A stretch of DNA of 64,000 nucleotides from Cephalotus follicularis (GCA_001972305.1 BDDD01000174.1:368331-432330); one strand, 5' to 3'; counted from the first letter of the stretch, positions 29,223 to 42,059 are shown. The notes: generated by a model from the letters alone, not told the origin. Made by a program: numbers and translations.

Positions 29223-30516
29223 TCAGAACCTCAATATACCATCATTATGGATGGAGAATTCAGAATCAGTGTCTAGGTTCTCACGAATACTCCATAACTC
29301 AGTGTCACTGTACTGAGCAGTCAAAATACGCTCCAAAAGTTCCGGTTGTGCTCTAGGATTTGCCACAATAACTCCTCGGGAAACCATGAAAGGATTCCAT
29401 CTTTGAAATTCCTCCAATAGCTTCCACTGCAAAACCATGGCTCCAGCAATCATTGCCTTGCGACGCAGCGCATCCGCCACTGCATTCGCCTTTCCTGGGT
29501 GGTATTGAATGTTGCAGTTATAGTCATTAAAGAACTCCACCCATCGTCTCTGCCTCATGTTGAGCTCCTTCTGGGAAAACAAATACTTTAAACTTCTATG
29601 GTCAGTGAAGATCTCAAATTGGGCACCATAGAGGTAATGTCTCCATTTCTGCAAAGCGAAAACTATGGCCGCCAACTCAAGATCATGTACGGGATAATTT
29701 TCTTTGTACGAATTTAACTTTCTCGATGCGTATGCAATCACCCTACCATGTTGTATCAGAAGCATCAGTATACACGGTAAAACCCTCATTACCCTCTGGT
29801 AATGCCAACACTGGAGCCGAAATCAACCGACCCTTCAACTCTTGGAAACTTTCCTCACAAGAGTCGTCCCACACAAAACTTGACTTCTTCTAAGTCAACT
29901 ATGTCAATGGTGTAGAAAGCTTTGAAAACCCCTTGATGAATCTTCGGTAGTAGCCAGCCAATCCCAAGAAGCTATGAACCTCAGTAACGCTCCTCGGTTG
30001 GGGCCAATCAACAATACTATCTATCTTCGAAGGATCCACCGACAATCCTTCGCTTGACACAATGTGACCTAGGAAAGTCACATTATCCAGCGAAAACTCG
30101 CACTTGCTGAATTTGGCGAATAACTGTTCTTTCCGCAATGTCTGCAATACGATCCTTAAATGCTGTATGTGTTCCTCAATGCTCCTCGAATAAATCAGGA
30201 TGTTGTCTAAGAATATAACGACAAACTGGTCAAGATAGGGCTGGAACACTCTGTTTATCAAACACATAAAGGCTGTAGGAGCATTTGTCAAACCAAATGA
30301 CAATATCAGAAATTCGTAATGCTCATATCTGGTTCGAAATGCGGTCGTCTCCACATCACCTTCCCAGATTCTCAACTGATGATAACCTGTTCTCAGGTCA
30401 AGTTTGGAGAATACAATAGAGCCTTGCAATTGGTCGAACAACTCCTCGATATGTGGCAGAGAATACTTGTTCTTCACGGTTACCTGATTTAGCAGCCTGT
30501 AATTGATGCATGTCAT
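29223..30516 (-). pseudogene. Element A RT and RNase H (truncated, mutated)
   Basis: RT block 30516-29899 starts inside the palm ([16 protein letters not shown]). It shows [13 protein letters not shown] and [11 protein letters not shown], but the catalytic F-D-D reads FLDNILIYS. RNase H block 29789-29223 has [20 protein letters not shown] and [19 protein letters not shown]. The two are separated by a frameshift near 29800-29890. Everything upstream of the palm is missing. Confidence 0.85.
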
Positions 30517-30940
30517 TTCATATTAATTTTCATGCATATTTACATTTATAGATTCAATTGCATGCTTTATCTTCCTACTTAGCCAAGTGAGGACAATGGC
30601 TAACCCCCTAAAATTTCAGATTAAGTGAAGGCATTCGGGGAGCTGCAGCTAAAGTGTGGAAAGCTTCTTTCTATCTTAAGGTTGTTATATTTATGATGTA
30701 CTGTATTTGTAACGAACGGTTCATACCCCGTTACTGTTGTACTTTCCTTATGTATAAGGATATTGTTGGTTTGTACTCGCACGTAGTATGGGCTGCGTGC
30801 CGATGACTTATGTTTTATAATCCAGATATGAATGCTTCCGCTTATTTATGAAATGTTTAATGAAATTCTGGATTATATGTATTTCTGATATCACCATATA
30901 TGCTTGTCTCCCAATTGTAATGGAAAGGCGGGGTGTGACA
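30517..30940 (+). repeat. Inverted partial LTR (A family) at the broken end of element A
   Basis: Ends ..GGCGGGGTGTGACA. It is the reverse-complement relative of about 25313-25730 (shared landmarks: ATATGGTGATATCA, GCACGCAGCCCATAC, GGTTAGCC[G/A]TTGTCCTCACTTGGC read on one strand). It is therefore the terminal 0.42 kb of a related LTR in the opposite orientation to A's own LTR. It is fused to RT coding at 30516/30517 and to element B at 30940/30941. Confidence 0.8.
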
Positions 30941-32298
30941 AAACTACCCAGTGCACGACTTGGAGTTGACAGCCATTATCTTTGCTCTTGGAAAATGGCA
31001 CCACTACCTTTATGGGACCAAGTTTATAGTTTTTATAGATCATAAGAGTTTGAGATATCTCTTTTCACACAAGGAATTGACATGAGGCAGAGAAGGTGGT
31101 TTGAACTTCTTAATGACTATGATTGTGACATTGAATATCATCTGGGGAAGGCAAATGTTGTTGCGGATGCCTTGAGTTGCAAGCTGTCTTGTATGACTCT
31201 TTCCTATATACAGATGTAACCGATGTTGCTTGACCAGATCAGAGATGCTCAAATTGTGGACATGAAACTGCAGAAAGTGGCTACTGCTATTTATAGGGGG
31301 ATGAAACCCGATTTCTCTCTATCTTCAGATGGATTATTGAGGTACAGAAACAGGATTTGCATTCCAGCCAATAGCGAGTTGAAGGAGGAGCTTCTTTCTC
31401 AAGCTCATAAATCTCGTCTCTCTATCCATCCGGGGAGTACGAAGATGTATCATGAACTAAAACTTAACTATTGGTGGTTTGGCATGAAGAGAGAGATCGC
31501 AGAGTTCATATCGAGATGCCTTACTTGTCAGCAAGTTAAGGTAGAGCACTAGAGACCGGTGGGTTTACTTCAGCCTCTGCTCATCCCAGAGTGGAAATGG
31601 GAGCACATCACCGTGGATTTCGTGTCCGGTTTACCTCTGACACGCGACAAACATGATGCTATATGGGTTGTGGTTAATCGACTTACGAAGTCGGCCCATT
31701 TCCTACCGATACGGATGACTTATTATAGAGAAAAGTTATCCAAGTTGTTCATAAAGGAGATTGTTAAAGCACATGGAGCTTCTCTTAGCATTGTTTCAGA
31801 TCCAAACTCTCGCTTTACTTCCGGGTTTTTGAGGAAGTTACAGGCAGCTATGGGTACAGAATTGAGCTTCAGCACCGCTTTTCATCCCCAGTCAGATGGT
31901 TTATTTGAAAGGACCATTCAGACTTTGGAAGACGTGCTTCGAGCATGTGTTCTCGACTTTGGAGGTTATTGGGATGACTACTTGCATTTGATTGAATTCT
32001 CGTATAACAATAGTTATCACAAGAGCATTCAGATGGCTCCTTACGAGGCCCTTTATGGAAGGAAGTGTCGATCACCAGTTTGTTGGGATCAGGTCAGCAA
32101 AAGAAGCATTTTGGGGCCAGAGATAGTACAGTTTACATCAGAGAAAGTGAAATTGATTAAACACCGACTGATAGTGGCCCAGAGTAGACAGAAAAGCTAT
32201 GCGGATAGTCATCGCAAAAGTTTGGAGTTTAGTGTTGGTGACAATGTTTTCCTCAAAGTGTCGCCCACTAAAGGAGTCATGAGATTCTGGAAGGAAGG
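30941..32298 (+). pseudogene. Element B RNase H (partial) and integrase
   Basis: The RNase H remnant covers 30941-31220 ([18 protein letters not shown] with shifts). The integrase linker and zinc-binding region is at 31223-31552 ([28 protein letters not shown]). A single in-frame TAG at 31550-31552 follows. The core is at 31559-32298 with [24 protein letters not shown] and [14 protein letters not shown]. The first core Asp motif is intact. IVSDPNSRFTS carries the second. It is broken at 32298 by the solo LTR. Confidence 0.85.
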
Positions 32299-34344
32299 TG
32301 TCACACCCCGCTTGCATTAACAACATACAACATGGCAAATTAACAGATATCCAGCTTATACCGAGAACGATAAAATTTAAAATTTTTAAACAGACATCAT
32401 CTTGCGGAAGCATTTATATATAAGCTGAAAACAAACAGAACCATGCGTCCCATACCGCATGATTCCCACCATAACCTTATCATAACATGTTAAAAAGCCC
32501 ACAAGCGGAGCATGATCCAAGGTTGATACAACAAAAATAGCAAAACATTAGTACATAACCCAAGGTACAACATGTTCGCTACAAAGCTTAACAAAGCACT
32601 TAAAACATAAAACTCCGTCGCATCACTGTACAACACAACCATGCTCGGCGACATCCCAAAACGCAGCATCAATCTGCAACAGTAGGGGGTTAGCCTTTGT
32701 CCTCACTCGGCCAAAGTCATAAGAACAACACAATATCAATAAAACCAAAGTATGAAAGCAGCATGATGCAGTACATACTATATCTCGATGCATATATATA
32801 TATAGATATGCCTATGCCAAATACACGATGTCACGATATCACCGAAGCCACGGTGTCACAATATCACAATATCACAGTGCACAGTCTCAAACAAGTCCAA
32901 AGGACTGCACAATACACGGTTCACGATGGGTACGAAGAGCGTCGCCAACTCCTGGCCCCAACGTCGTACATCCCGTCATCGGCCCCGACTCCGGACGGCA
33001 CGAAGCATGTCACAATGCAGTGAGTCACCCAGCCAACTCCTGGCCCCTGAGTCGACCCGGCCACTAGTCATCGCTGGCATCTCCGCCACGCAACTAGTAC
33101 GGCCACAATCACAATCACAATCAGCAATCACAGTCAAACTCAATCACAAACACAGTCATCTAGATGCTCAAAACAGTTTTCCAAGTAGTTTATAAAATAA
33201 AATACCTGAAAACAAACTCATTTTCACGATGTCACGGTTCACGGTTCTCGAAATCACAAAACTCAGTTCACGGTGTTTTTGGAAGTCATTTTCACGGTTC
33301 GAAAGTATATATTTCTCAAAACATATAATCTCGTATAAAGTAATGATTTTTCATTAACTACAATGCACTTCCAGAAATATGTTATAACAATTCAAACTCA
33401 ATGATCACGATAGCCACTCGACAGTCGGCTGCCATCCCTGACAGTCGGCTGTCCACACCCCCACAGTCGGCTGTCGACCTACGACAGTCGGCTACACAAC
33501 TCCTGCACACATTTTTGGGAAACGAAAGGGGGCAGTCGACTGGCCTCACCAGACAGTCGGCTGGACCCCAAAGCAGTCGACTGCTCAAGGTCGGCAGTCG
33601 GCTGGATTCTGCAGCAGATGTAAAAACCAGCTGTTAAAACAGCCACCAACACACACCCAACAAACCCCAAAATGACATATTTATGCACATACACGTTCCA
33701 CACTCACAATATAACATAAACATGCATTTTATTTCATCAAAAACATTTGCAATTGAAATTGTGTTGAAAAAGTGACTTCCCCCTACCTTAGAACTCCAAG
33801 TTAGGAGTTGCAATCCACCTCTTTAAGCTTAAATCCGAAGCTCTTGCAACCCCAACACGATCAACCACCTTCAACAAGCCAAAACTCCCACTGCCAAGCC
33901 TCCAAACTTTCGGTTTCAACACAAACCTCACAAAGCCTCAACACACGCACACACTTTCACTTCAAACTCTCTTGAATAACAAGAAATGACGGAGAAAGAA
34001 GAGAGAAGCATGTGTTTTAAGGAGAGGAATCCCGGCCCCTCCTCTGCCAGAAGCCAAAATAACAAAACACTCTCCCATTTCTCATTTAAGGCAGAAAACA
34101 CGTGGGCTGTCTGGCGCATGACAGTCGAATGCCTCGCTTGGCAGTCGGCTGTTTCTGCCGACACTCATACCAGTCGGCTGCCACCTCACGGCAGTCGGCT
34201 GCCCCTGCACAAAAACACACATCATCACACTTTCTTGCAACATTTCAACACGGGAAAGAGGGAAAACACGATTCTCATTAACACAAGGTGTAAAATTACA
34301 TTAGGAAGCAATATTACACATAAATGAAAATCCCGGGCGTTACA
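32299..34344 (-). repeat. Solo LTR (2046 bp) inside element B integrase
   Basis: TGTCACACCCCGCTTGC..CGGGCGTTACA, flanked by perfect 5-bp duplications GAAGG (32294-32298, 34345-34349). Removing it with one duplication rejoins the integrase frame of B (..MRFWKEG / KLSHHFIGPFE). Orientation is assigned by similarity of its TGTCACACCCC end to LTR A. No internal region is present, as expected after LTR-LTR recombination. Confidence 0.92.
33418..33610. repeat. CAGTCGGCTG / CAGTCGACTG cluster in the solo LTR
   Basis: About eight copies of a 10-12-bp unit, including the perfect 12-bp palindrome GCAGTCGACTGC (33573-33584). A second cluster lies at 34118-34202. Confidence 0.85.
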
Positions 34345-34349
34345 GAAGG

Positions 34350-34704
34350 TAAGCTTTCTCATCATTTTATCGGACCGTTCGAGATATTGGATCGGATTGG
34401 CCAACTTGCCTATAGGCTTGCCTTGCCTCCAGCATTGTCGGGAGTTTATGATGTGTTCCATGTTTCTCAGTTGAGGAGATATGTTTGAGATCCCTCACAC
34501 ATTATCGAGTATGGTCAAATTCAGCTGGAACCTGACTTGTCCTTTTCTGAGACTCCTATACAGATTATTGACAGACAGATCAGTATTTTGAGGAACAAGA
34601 CCATCCCTTTGGTTAGTTTTCTATGGCAGTTTCACGGTTCATCGGAGCGCACTTGGGAGCGCGAGGACGAGATGAGAGAGAGATATCCCTTCCTGTTTGA
34701 TTGA
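34350..34704 (+). pseudogene. Element B integrase tail and chromodomain
   Basis: Resumes after the solo LTR: HHFIGPFEILDRIGQLAYRL, VYDVFHVSQLRRYV, an in-frame TGA near 34487, then RNKTIPLVSFLWQFHGSSE, TWEREDEMRERYPFLFD and TGA at 34702-34704. The W..E/TWERE pattern is the chromodomain-like tail of this clade. It is followed within 60 bp by the polypurine tract and LTR. Confidence 0.85.
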
Positions 34705-34757
34705 TCGATCGACTGACTGTTGAATCTGGGGACCATATTCTTTTAAGGAGGGGAGAA

Positions 34758-37275
34758 TGTAACGCCCCAAATTCTTTTTTGTACTGTTCATGCATACCTT
34801 GTACTATATCGTACCGTATTGAATTGTATTGAACCGAATTGTACTGTATTGACTTCTACTGGACCGTATTGTATTGTATCGGCATGAAATAAATATGTAC
34901 CTATCGGTTATAGTATGGAACGTATGCATGTATAGTCAGGATTTTGGACTAAGTATTGGAGAGATAAGGAAATTTATATAAGTCAATTTCCTCCCCCTTT
35001 TCTCTCATTTTCCCCACCATCTCCCTCTCTCTACCTTCCTCCTCCTCTCTCTTAGCTAGACAACCTCCATCCTTCATTTAGCAACTTTGGTTTGGCTTCT
35101 TCCATTAACAAAGATAGCTTTTGCAAGTGGTAGCATACCAATTGAACAAGAAAAGAGAGTGAACTCTTGGGAATTTTCGGCTTTGATCGATCATTGTTCA
35201 ATTGTTAAAGCTGCTATTATAGGTAGGACTTCTTACTTGAATTACCTATAGTTTGTATTGATTGATTGATTGAATTGTATGATTGAATGAATGTATTGAG
35301 TGAATTGTAGGTTTTAAGGTTTTATTAAATCCTTGACCTAATTGATGCAGAGAATGATAGAAATTGTAAATTGAATGTCGTAACTTGTTTTACTAACCTC
35401 AAATGATTAATTTTAACACTTGGTTTTCAAAGAATGGGTTTTAATGGGTTTTTGACTTGAGATTTGGCTACTTTTCTGCATAAAAATAAAACCCTGCCTA
35501 GCAAAGACATCTATCCCTAGCCCATGGACATCGATGTCTTTTGCTTGAAATGCAGCATCCTTGTTTTTTGTAGCAAAGATATCGATGTCTTTCAAAGACA
35601 TTGACGTCTTTGCCCGGGATTTCTCCTTTTTGAAGAAGACATTGATGTCGAGCATCGATGCGTATTTATAGGTTATTTTTAACGAAACAAGTCGACGCCT
35701 TTTCCCAACGACATCAACGTCTTTAAGCCAAATCTTTATTCAAATAGAGAAAGACATCGATGTCTTTCAAAGACATCGATGTCCTTCTATAGTTTTAAAG
35801 AATTGCCTGAAACGCGTCGATGTCTTTCACCAAAGACATCGACGCCTACAGTGTAGAATGAAATTTTAACTGTTTTAAAAGCTGGTTTTCAACTCCTTTT
35901 CACATTGCTTTTTGACCGAAGCCTCACTTGAGGTATTCAAGCTTTTGAAACACAGTTTTCTACGGTTTTCAAAGATTGGATTGATAGAGTGACGAAGTGA
36001 GCCATATGCGACGATCCAGTGACTTTCATCAACCGGATAGACATTCCTTTCTATCTCATTTATTCAATTGTCACCGTCTATTTTCTATCTCATTGATTCG
36101 ATTTTCACCGTATATTGGCTACTGATTGATTGATTGATTGATTGAGCCATAAGTGTTGTAAGTCTAAGTTCGGAACGTTGGACGCTCATTCCCATTTATC
36201 CATTAGACATCACCACTTATCGGTATTGTACTGACAGATTGATTGATTATATTGTATGGATCCTATAGAGTGACCTTATGACCCGCATCGGCATGTTAGG
36301 TTGTCGACTTTGTCCACCTATTTCGTCGATCGCGTCATTTATTGTATTGATCTAGTGACGAGCAGTACTGTTACTGATTGACGATTGATGCTTCCGGAGG
36401 GTTGTAGTTCCCTAATGGTATAGTAGCTCCCCCATGGTTGTCGCTCATCGATACTGTATTGACCCAGCCATAGGCTAGAAGACCTATGAGTCCGAAACCT
36501 AATCAGTTTGAGGGTAGATCTCCCACCCTTTTCGAAGGACTACCTTCCGTGGGATTGATCATTGCTACTGATTAACACTGTACTGACCGAGGTCGCATGC
36601 TCTATAGGATATCATTGATTGATTAGGTGTTTGATGCACCACCACTGGGTGTCTGCCATTGTATTGATTGATATAGATCCTATCCATATGCTCTGTTATG
36701 GGCCAGTGACATACATATAGTAGACCGCCAACTGTATTCATGCATTTACCATATCATACATTGATATTGTACACTGCACATTTATATTGCATAAACTATC
36801 ACCGATATTGCACATTGTACATGTATACATGTTGTGTGGGGTTCTGCTTAGCCTTGTGGCTAACCCCATCCCTCGGGGTGGGGCGGTGTTATACTTTTAT
36901 GTGCGGCATTGGTAGGGCAGCAGGTAGCAGCGGACAGAAAGATTGAAGTTTCGGTGCGACCGCATGATCGTTCGGATGAGACAGAGCCGTCTTACAGATT
37001 GTACTGATGAGACTGAAGACTAGTGCTGTATGGAAATGTATCAGAATGAAATGACTGACATAGTATTGTAACTGGATAAGTGTTGTATTATAATGACTGG
37101 TACTGTACCGTTTTGTATCGCATGAATGATTACTTGTATTGTATCTTCCGCATCAGACATGTATTGAAAAGTTTTAAGTTTTTCCGCATTTTTATATTGA
37201 TAGTCCTGACCACTATATTGTATATTGGATTGAGAGTAATGTCGCGTGTCCGCTCTGCGGGCGCGAGGTGTTACA
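34758..37275 (+). repeat. Element B 3' LTR, 2518 bp
   Basis: TGTAACGCCCCAAATTC..GCGCGAGGTGTTACA, directly after the polypurine tract. A TATA-like TTTATATAAG lies near 34973. A dense palindrome array is at 35500-35860. The rest is rich in ATTGATTG-type low-complexity stretches. No second LTR copy is in the window to compare with. Confidence 0.88.
35500..35860. repeat. GACATCGATGTC palindrome array in LTR B
   Basis: About ten units of the form AAAGACATCGATGTCTTTC, some converted to GTCGACG or ATTGACG. AAAGACATCGATGTCTTT at 35750-35767 is an 18-bp perfect palindrome, followed after one base by another GACATCGATGTC. Confidence 0.88.
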
Positions 37276-37536
37276 GTTGTGGGCGTCGACGCTTTAAGCA
37301 CAAAGAGTCAATTCTTTGAGGTTGGCATCGACGGTTTGGCGCCATTTGCAGTTTCTTTAAACTCTATTTATCCAACTTCCAGTTTAGTTCAATTCGGTCC
37401 AATTTCTTTTCAATTAAGTCCTCAAATAATCCAATAATTACAATCAACATAACAATTGAACATTCAATTTCAATTTAATGTGTAATTTATTCATCAATTA
37501 TACAACATACATTAATTCAAATTTGCGGTTATTACA
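37276..37536 (-). repeat. LTR end fragment (C-right)
   Basis: Ends ..TTTGCGGTTATTACA and resembles the end of LTR A (27790-27874) in the stretch from CATTCAATTTC to the terminus. It contains GCGTCGACGC (37283-37292) and a CATCGACGG unit. It may be the other end of C-left, with A and B in between. Confidence 0.6.
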
Positions 37537-38721
37537 GTATTGTAAGTGGGGATTGTAAGTGGTAATTTTTCGTCAACTCTGGCCCCCATTTCCTCTTCTG
37601 CTTCTTCCCTTGAGCACTTCTTGGTTGCTCTTCCTTATCCTGATTACCAGACCATGAGGTCTTCTCCATTCTAGCCACTAGAGCGTCCTCTGGATTTACA
37701 TACTTTTTTTTATCTTCTAAGGAGGTTTGCCATATCTAGAGCAGACTTCTTCATCAGGGAGAGAGTGAAAGTCGAGTTGTCTTTCAACCCACTGTTCAAG
37801 GCTGCCAGAGCAAAAGAAGGTTCCAAATCCTTTACCATCATAGATTCCTTGTTGAATCGAGTCAGGTAGTCTCTGAGGAATTCATTTTTTTCTTGCACCA
37901 CGTTGATCAGATGATTTGAATTCTTTCTCTGGGTTGTGCTATTAAGGAATTTGGTGACAAACATCTCGCTAAATTGCTAGAAGATTTCCACTGACTTGGG
38001 GGCAACGTTGCGTACCACATCTGAGTTGCACCTGTGGAGTACCGGCATGATCTGAGTGTAGTACCTCACATGTTGTATTGGGTCAGAGGACCCGTCATAT
38101 TCTCTAAGTGTTGGGAGTCTGAACCCTCTCGGTATAGGCTCCCTTAGTATCTCTGAAACAGAGGAGTGCAATTTAGATTCCACACCTCTGACAGATACCC
38201 CTTCCTCTACTCGGCTCCTTTGAGCCTTTTCTCCATCTCAGCAAACTTCCTATTCATGGCCTGCTCGATGTCTTCCTGGTCCCTAGACTTGCTACAGACC
38301 AGGGATAGCCCTCCGGTTGTTCTGACTGAGTAGTCTGACCTACTCCTCTGCCGTGATTCAATCCTCTAAGATGAGTAGGAACGTGCACGGGGCTCCTCTT
38401 CATCTGCGTAGGAGTCTGAGTAGTCTTCCTCCATTGGATGTTGCTCTGGTAGGTCCTTTTGAGGATCATAATTATAATCCCTTGTACTGGAGGATTTTTC
38501 TCTCATACAGGCGATCAGAAAGTGTGTTACAAATGTGTCCACGACACAATAATTCATCATCCTCAAGTTTTATCTTCTGGATTCTAACTTGTTCAACTGC
38601 ATATGCACTAGGCTCCTCTCCATCTGCAGTGGGTTGTGGATCATCTATTGGCATCAGATTAGGATCCAGAATTTAGGAAATTTTTAGTACGGTAAGAAAA
38701 AACATCATCTTGTCTTGCCAT
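37537..38721 (-). pseudogene. Tat-type gypsy gag remnant
   Basis: Minus-strand blocks: a possible start ATG at 38721 (MARQDDVFSYRTK), a charged N-terminal region, then 38183-37977 (IPRGFRLPTLREYDGSSDPI) and 37964-37710 (FLRDYLTRFNKESMMVKDL, ALNSGLKDN), the retrotransposon gag domain. It continues past a stop into KYVNPEDALVARMEKT. That last part aligns with YVNAEEEMLARKQKTPW of the Tat element at 52.8 kb, so both belong to one lineage. Frameshifts and stops abound, and no pol follows. Confidence 0.75.
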
Positions 38722-41700
38722 GGAGAAATAAAACAAAATTATAAAAATTAAACACAATAATTAAAATATAACCTAATTTAATTCATGCTAAGCACGTGGT
38801 TAATTTACGCAAAAGTTGAGCTCAACCCGCACGTGATTCCCATGTGACCGCACCCAATTCCTCTCTTTATTATCAAACTAAATAGTATCTCATATAAAGG
38901 TATATATATTGAAATAAAGTGAATTGTCTTTCCAACGTGGGATTGAGATTCTTTTTTGTTTGGTTTTAAAACAAACTCTAACAGTAGGTTATCTCACCAG
39001 AGTCCAAGAACCCGTAATGTGTCATAGATCAAAATATTTAAGTAGTAGTCGACTCCTATTGTGTGAAAGTTGACTATTTGTAGGCCTTAATTTCGGTGAC
39101 AAGATAACTTTAAGTCCTAATCTCTATGGCAGTAGGAGGTATCTCTAATGAACAATCGATCTTTAGAATTATATAAAGATCATTTGGGAAAGCTTCAAAA
39201 CAGAAAAGTGTCAAAGCTTCAATTTAATTTGATCATTATTTAAAATTCAAGAGCGAACCACTAAACCACAAACTCACTTTTATATTCTTAGTTTGATGAG
39301 TGTGTTGAGGTTCCAACATTTCAGCATATTAAGATATAGAATTTCGGTTGAGAGTTGAACAACTTTTAATATCTCTTATTAGATTTCATTAACGTATGTA
39401 GAATCATTGCGTGCAAAGAACGTATTTATTAAGACCAATTCTAACTGGTGACTACATAATAGTATCATTAATTGAGCAGGCAATTTATAATATTATCACT
39501 CGAAAAAACAATTGAGCAATAATGTTTGCCTTTTTAGGGGATCAAATGACCAAATTTAACAGGACATACATGTATGGTAGCTTTTGACTAATATGTTGGA
39601 CAATTATAAACAAAGAGAAAAAGAAGTTTTAAATTATGGATTCATGTTTACAATACAGTAATCATGTATCACTTTTGGCCTGTTTATAAAGTAATATGGA
39701 ATTGTCGAAACTATAAACACAAGAGTAGTCATATATAGTTAAATGCCTGGTAAAAATCTGCATGGTGATATATCAGAACACAGCCAAGTGAATTATTTAG
39801 TTATGAGGTCTGATGTTTCCTATCGATTGCAACTGCAAAAACACTGAATTGAATAGGGACGGAATCACTGAAAAATGGCACCAATTAATGGGGCATGCAA
39901 TTAGCTGGATACTGACACCATTTATTTTCGTATCTATGTAGTAGGAGTACCATTTTTCACCATATATATGACATTTAAGTAAACTATGGCCCTAGATGGA
40001 GACAGGTAAAATGCAGAAGCACGCAAGTTTCACGTTGAGGATCGATATTGGCGCAAAGAAATTTTGATAAAAAGCTTGAAACTGAATTGACATAATTAAT
40101 TAGATATTACCAGCTTTTTCAATCCAATTTTTCGACATGGTAGTATATATAAATTCCTCTAAAAAGAAGGAAAAAAGATTTTTTCCTTGAGAACCTAGTA
40201 ATTAATTTGAATTCAAATCAGTTTATGAACATATCATATCATAGACCCTAAACCTCAGAATGTAAGTACAACCCATATTAGAAAAAAAACAAAATATCAT
40301 TTAATGACCTCAAATTACCATCAATAGATTTGAACCTCTTGAATTTTTTTTTTTAAAAAAAAACCGCTTGTTATTCATATAAGGGTTTTGGACCATCCTG
40401 AGGATTAGCATCCTTAAATAACGACCAAATAATTGAACAGAGAAACATCAAAGGCTAATGTTGAAGTTGACGATAATCGAAGGGTTCATTAATTATAATG
40501 CAGAAGCCCATTGTATTGTATGATTGGGTGAAATGGACCACCTACCAGCTACCACATTACATAGAGATAAGGACCGCCGGGGATCCATCACCATCGTGTA
40601 ATTAATTAAAGGACTACCATCAGTTTTGTATAGGCACATTGTCTGGCTGGTGTGGTATGTCAACTATTGATGGATAAGTAATTTCAATTTTATACATATA
40701 CACAGAGAGTCAGTATCTGTTTATAAATTTTTTACTGTCATTCTTTTTTATATACGTATAAGATGGATAAATTATAATTTGTTACTAAATTTTTTAGTTT
40801 ATCATCTTATCTCACATCTTTATGCACTAATATTAAATAGTATAAAATAAGATGATGATAACGATAATTTATTCTGACTCATGTATATATAGGAATATCT
40901 ATTATGGGGTAATACTGTCCCAACATAGGTGTGGTGTTACTTAATTACTATATTTATAAATATTATTTTTTAAATTTAACCAATAAATGTATTATTCTAT
41001 TAATATAGGTTACTCATGCAAATTTTAAGCCAATTAGATATTTGTTGATATTATATTGAATAGAATAATACTTTATTATTTATAATTAAATTATAAAATA
41101 GTTACTTTTTTTATCTGAAAATAAAATAATTAAGAATATTTAATTGACTTGAAATTTACATGTATAATCTAGACAAACAAATCATCAAATTTATCGATTA
41201 AATTTGAAAAATATTATTTATATTTACCAAAATAAGAGTGACACTGTATTTAAATCATATGTAATATCACAGATATTATATATATTCTACTAATGCGAAT
41301 GAATTCTAAGTACTTATTTAATAAAACTTATATACTACTCATATCAAAATTCACATTACATAATGCTGGTCTAAATACTATTTTTTCAATGTCTTACGCG
41401 CTGTGTTGGGTATTATGGATTTTGGAGGAGTGAAAAAAAAGTGAGAAAGGATTTTTTTTGTTTAGTGAAACAGATTTTTGGAGGGATAGAAAATTAGGAG
41501 AGATTCATGGGTCTACCATTTTGCAACCTGTCCAGATTGGAGAGATTTTAGGCGGATAGAAAACTTATTTTAATTTTTTTTACTTTTTTATCATCTCTAT
41601 TAAAAAAATCTGATAAAAAATTATTAAAAGTTTCTATTATTTAATTATTAAAATTTTTTATTCTTTATAACTTTCTATCCTCATTATTTTTTATCTTATT

Positions 41701-42051
41701 TATCAAAAATAAGAGTGGCATAGTTGATTTTATCAATTATTATGCAAAGACAACGTATATGTTAGAAATCAATATCATAGAAGAACGGAAAAAGCATGTA
41801 CATCGCTAGTTATCATTAGTATTTTAAAAAAAGTGTTTAGGTAATTTGTCATTTGATGATGAATTTTTTAGTTTGTTATGTAATCTTACATCATTTAATA
41901 TCACTTAATGAAGTGCCCTAATTTCAAAAGTCAAATTATTACTTACCATTACGTCTTCAAAAAATCCAAATTTAGGTTTCATTTATTTCCTTTTCTCTAA
42001 TGACACTCTTCAATAACTTCGAGCATTCCTGTTAACGAGGGTGATCAACTA
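38722..42051. other. AT-rich gene-free stretch
   Basis: About 3.3 kb of A+T-rich DNA with poly-A/T runs. I found no frame over about 60 codons with family features, no terminal repeats I could pair, and no RNA gene. The first few hundred bases may be the untranslated leader or LTR of the Tat gag remnant to the left, but no LTR end was identified. Confidence 0.6.
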
Positions 42052-42059
42052 ATAAGTTA

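Larger units (their letters stand above)
25313..30516 (-). mobile_element. A: Ty3/gypsy chromovirus copy, minus strand, 5' half missing
   Basis: A 2562-bp LTR with a polypurine tract is followed by chromodomain, integrase, RNase H and RT on the minus strand. The copy ends abruptly in the RT N-terminus at 30516. Gag, protease and the 5' LTR are absent. In their place sits an oppositely oriented LTR fragment. No target duplication can be paired: TGATT lies left of the LTR and AAACT right of 30940. Confidence 0.85.
30941..37275 (+). mobile_element. B: Ty3/gypsy chromovirus copy, plus strand, 5' truncated
   Basis: Starts abruptly inside RNase H. It continues through integrase (interrupted by a solo LTR at 32299-34344), chromodomain, a polypurine tract AAGGAGGGGAGAA (34745-34757) and a 2518-bp 3' LTR. 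The 5' LTR, gag, protease and RT are lost. Confidence 0.85.

Noticed and set aside
38722-39300. Possible LTR of the Tat gag remnant
   Set aside because: No TG..CA boundary, PBS or second copy could be identified.
40900-41720. Possible MITE in the AT-rich stretch (GTGTGGTGTTACT-like and AGAGTGACACTG-like ends)
   Set aside because: The candidate ends pair poorly and I could not find a convincing target duplication.
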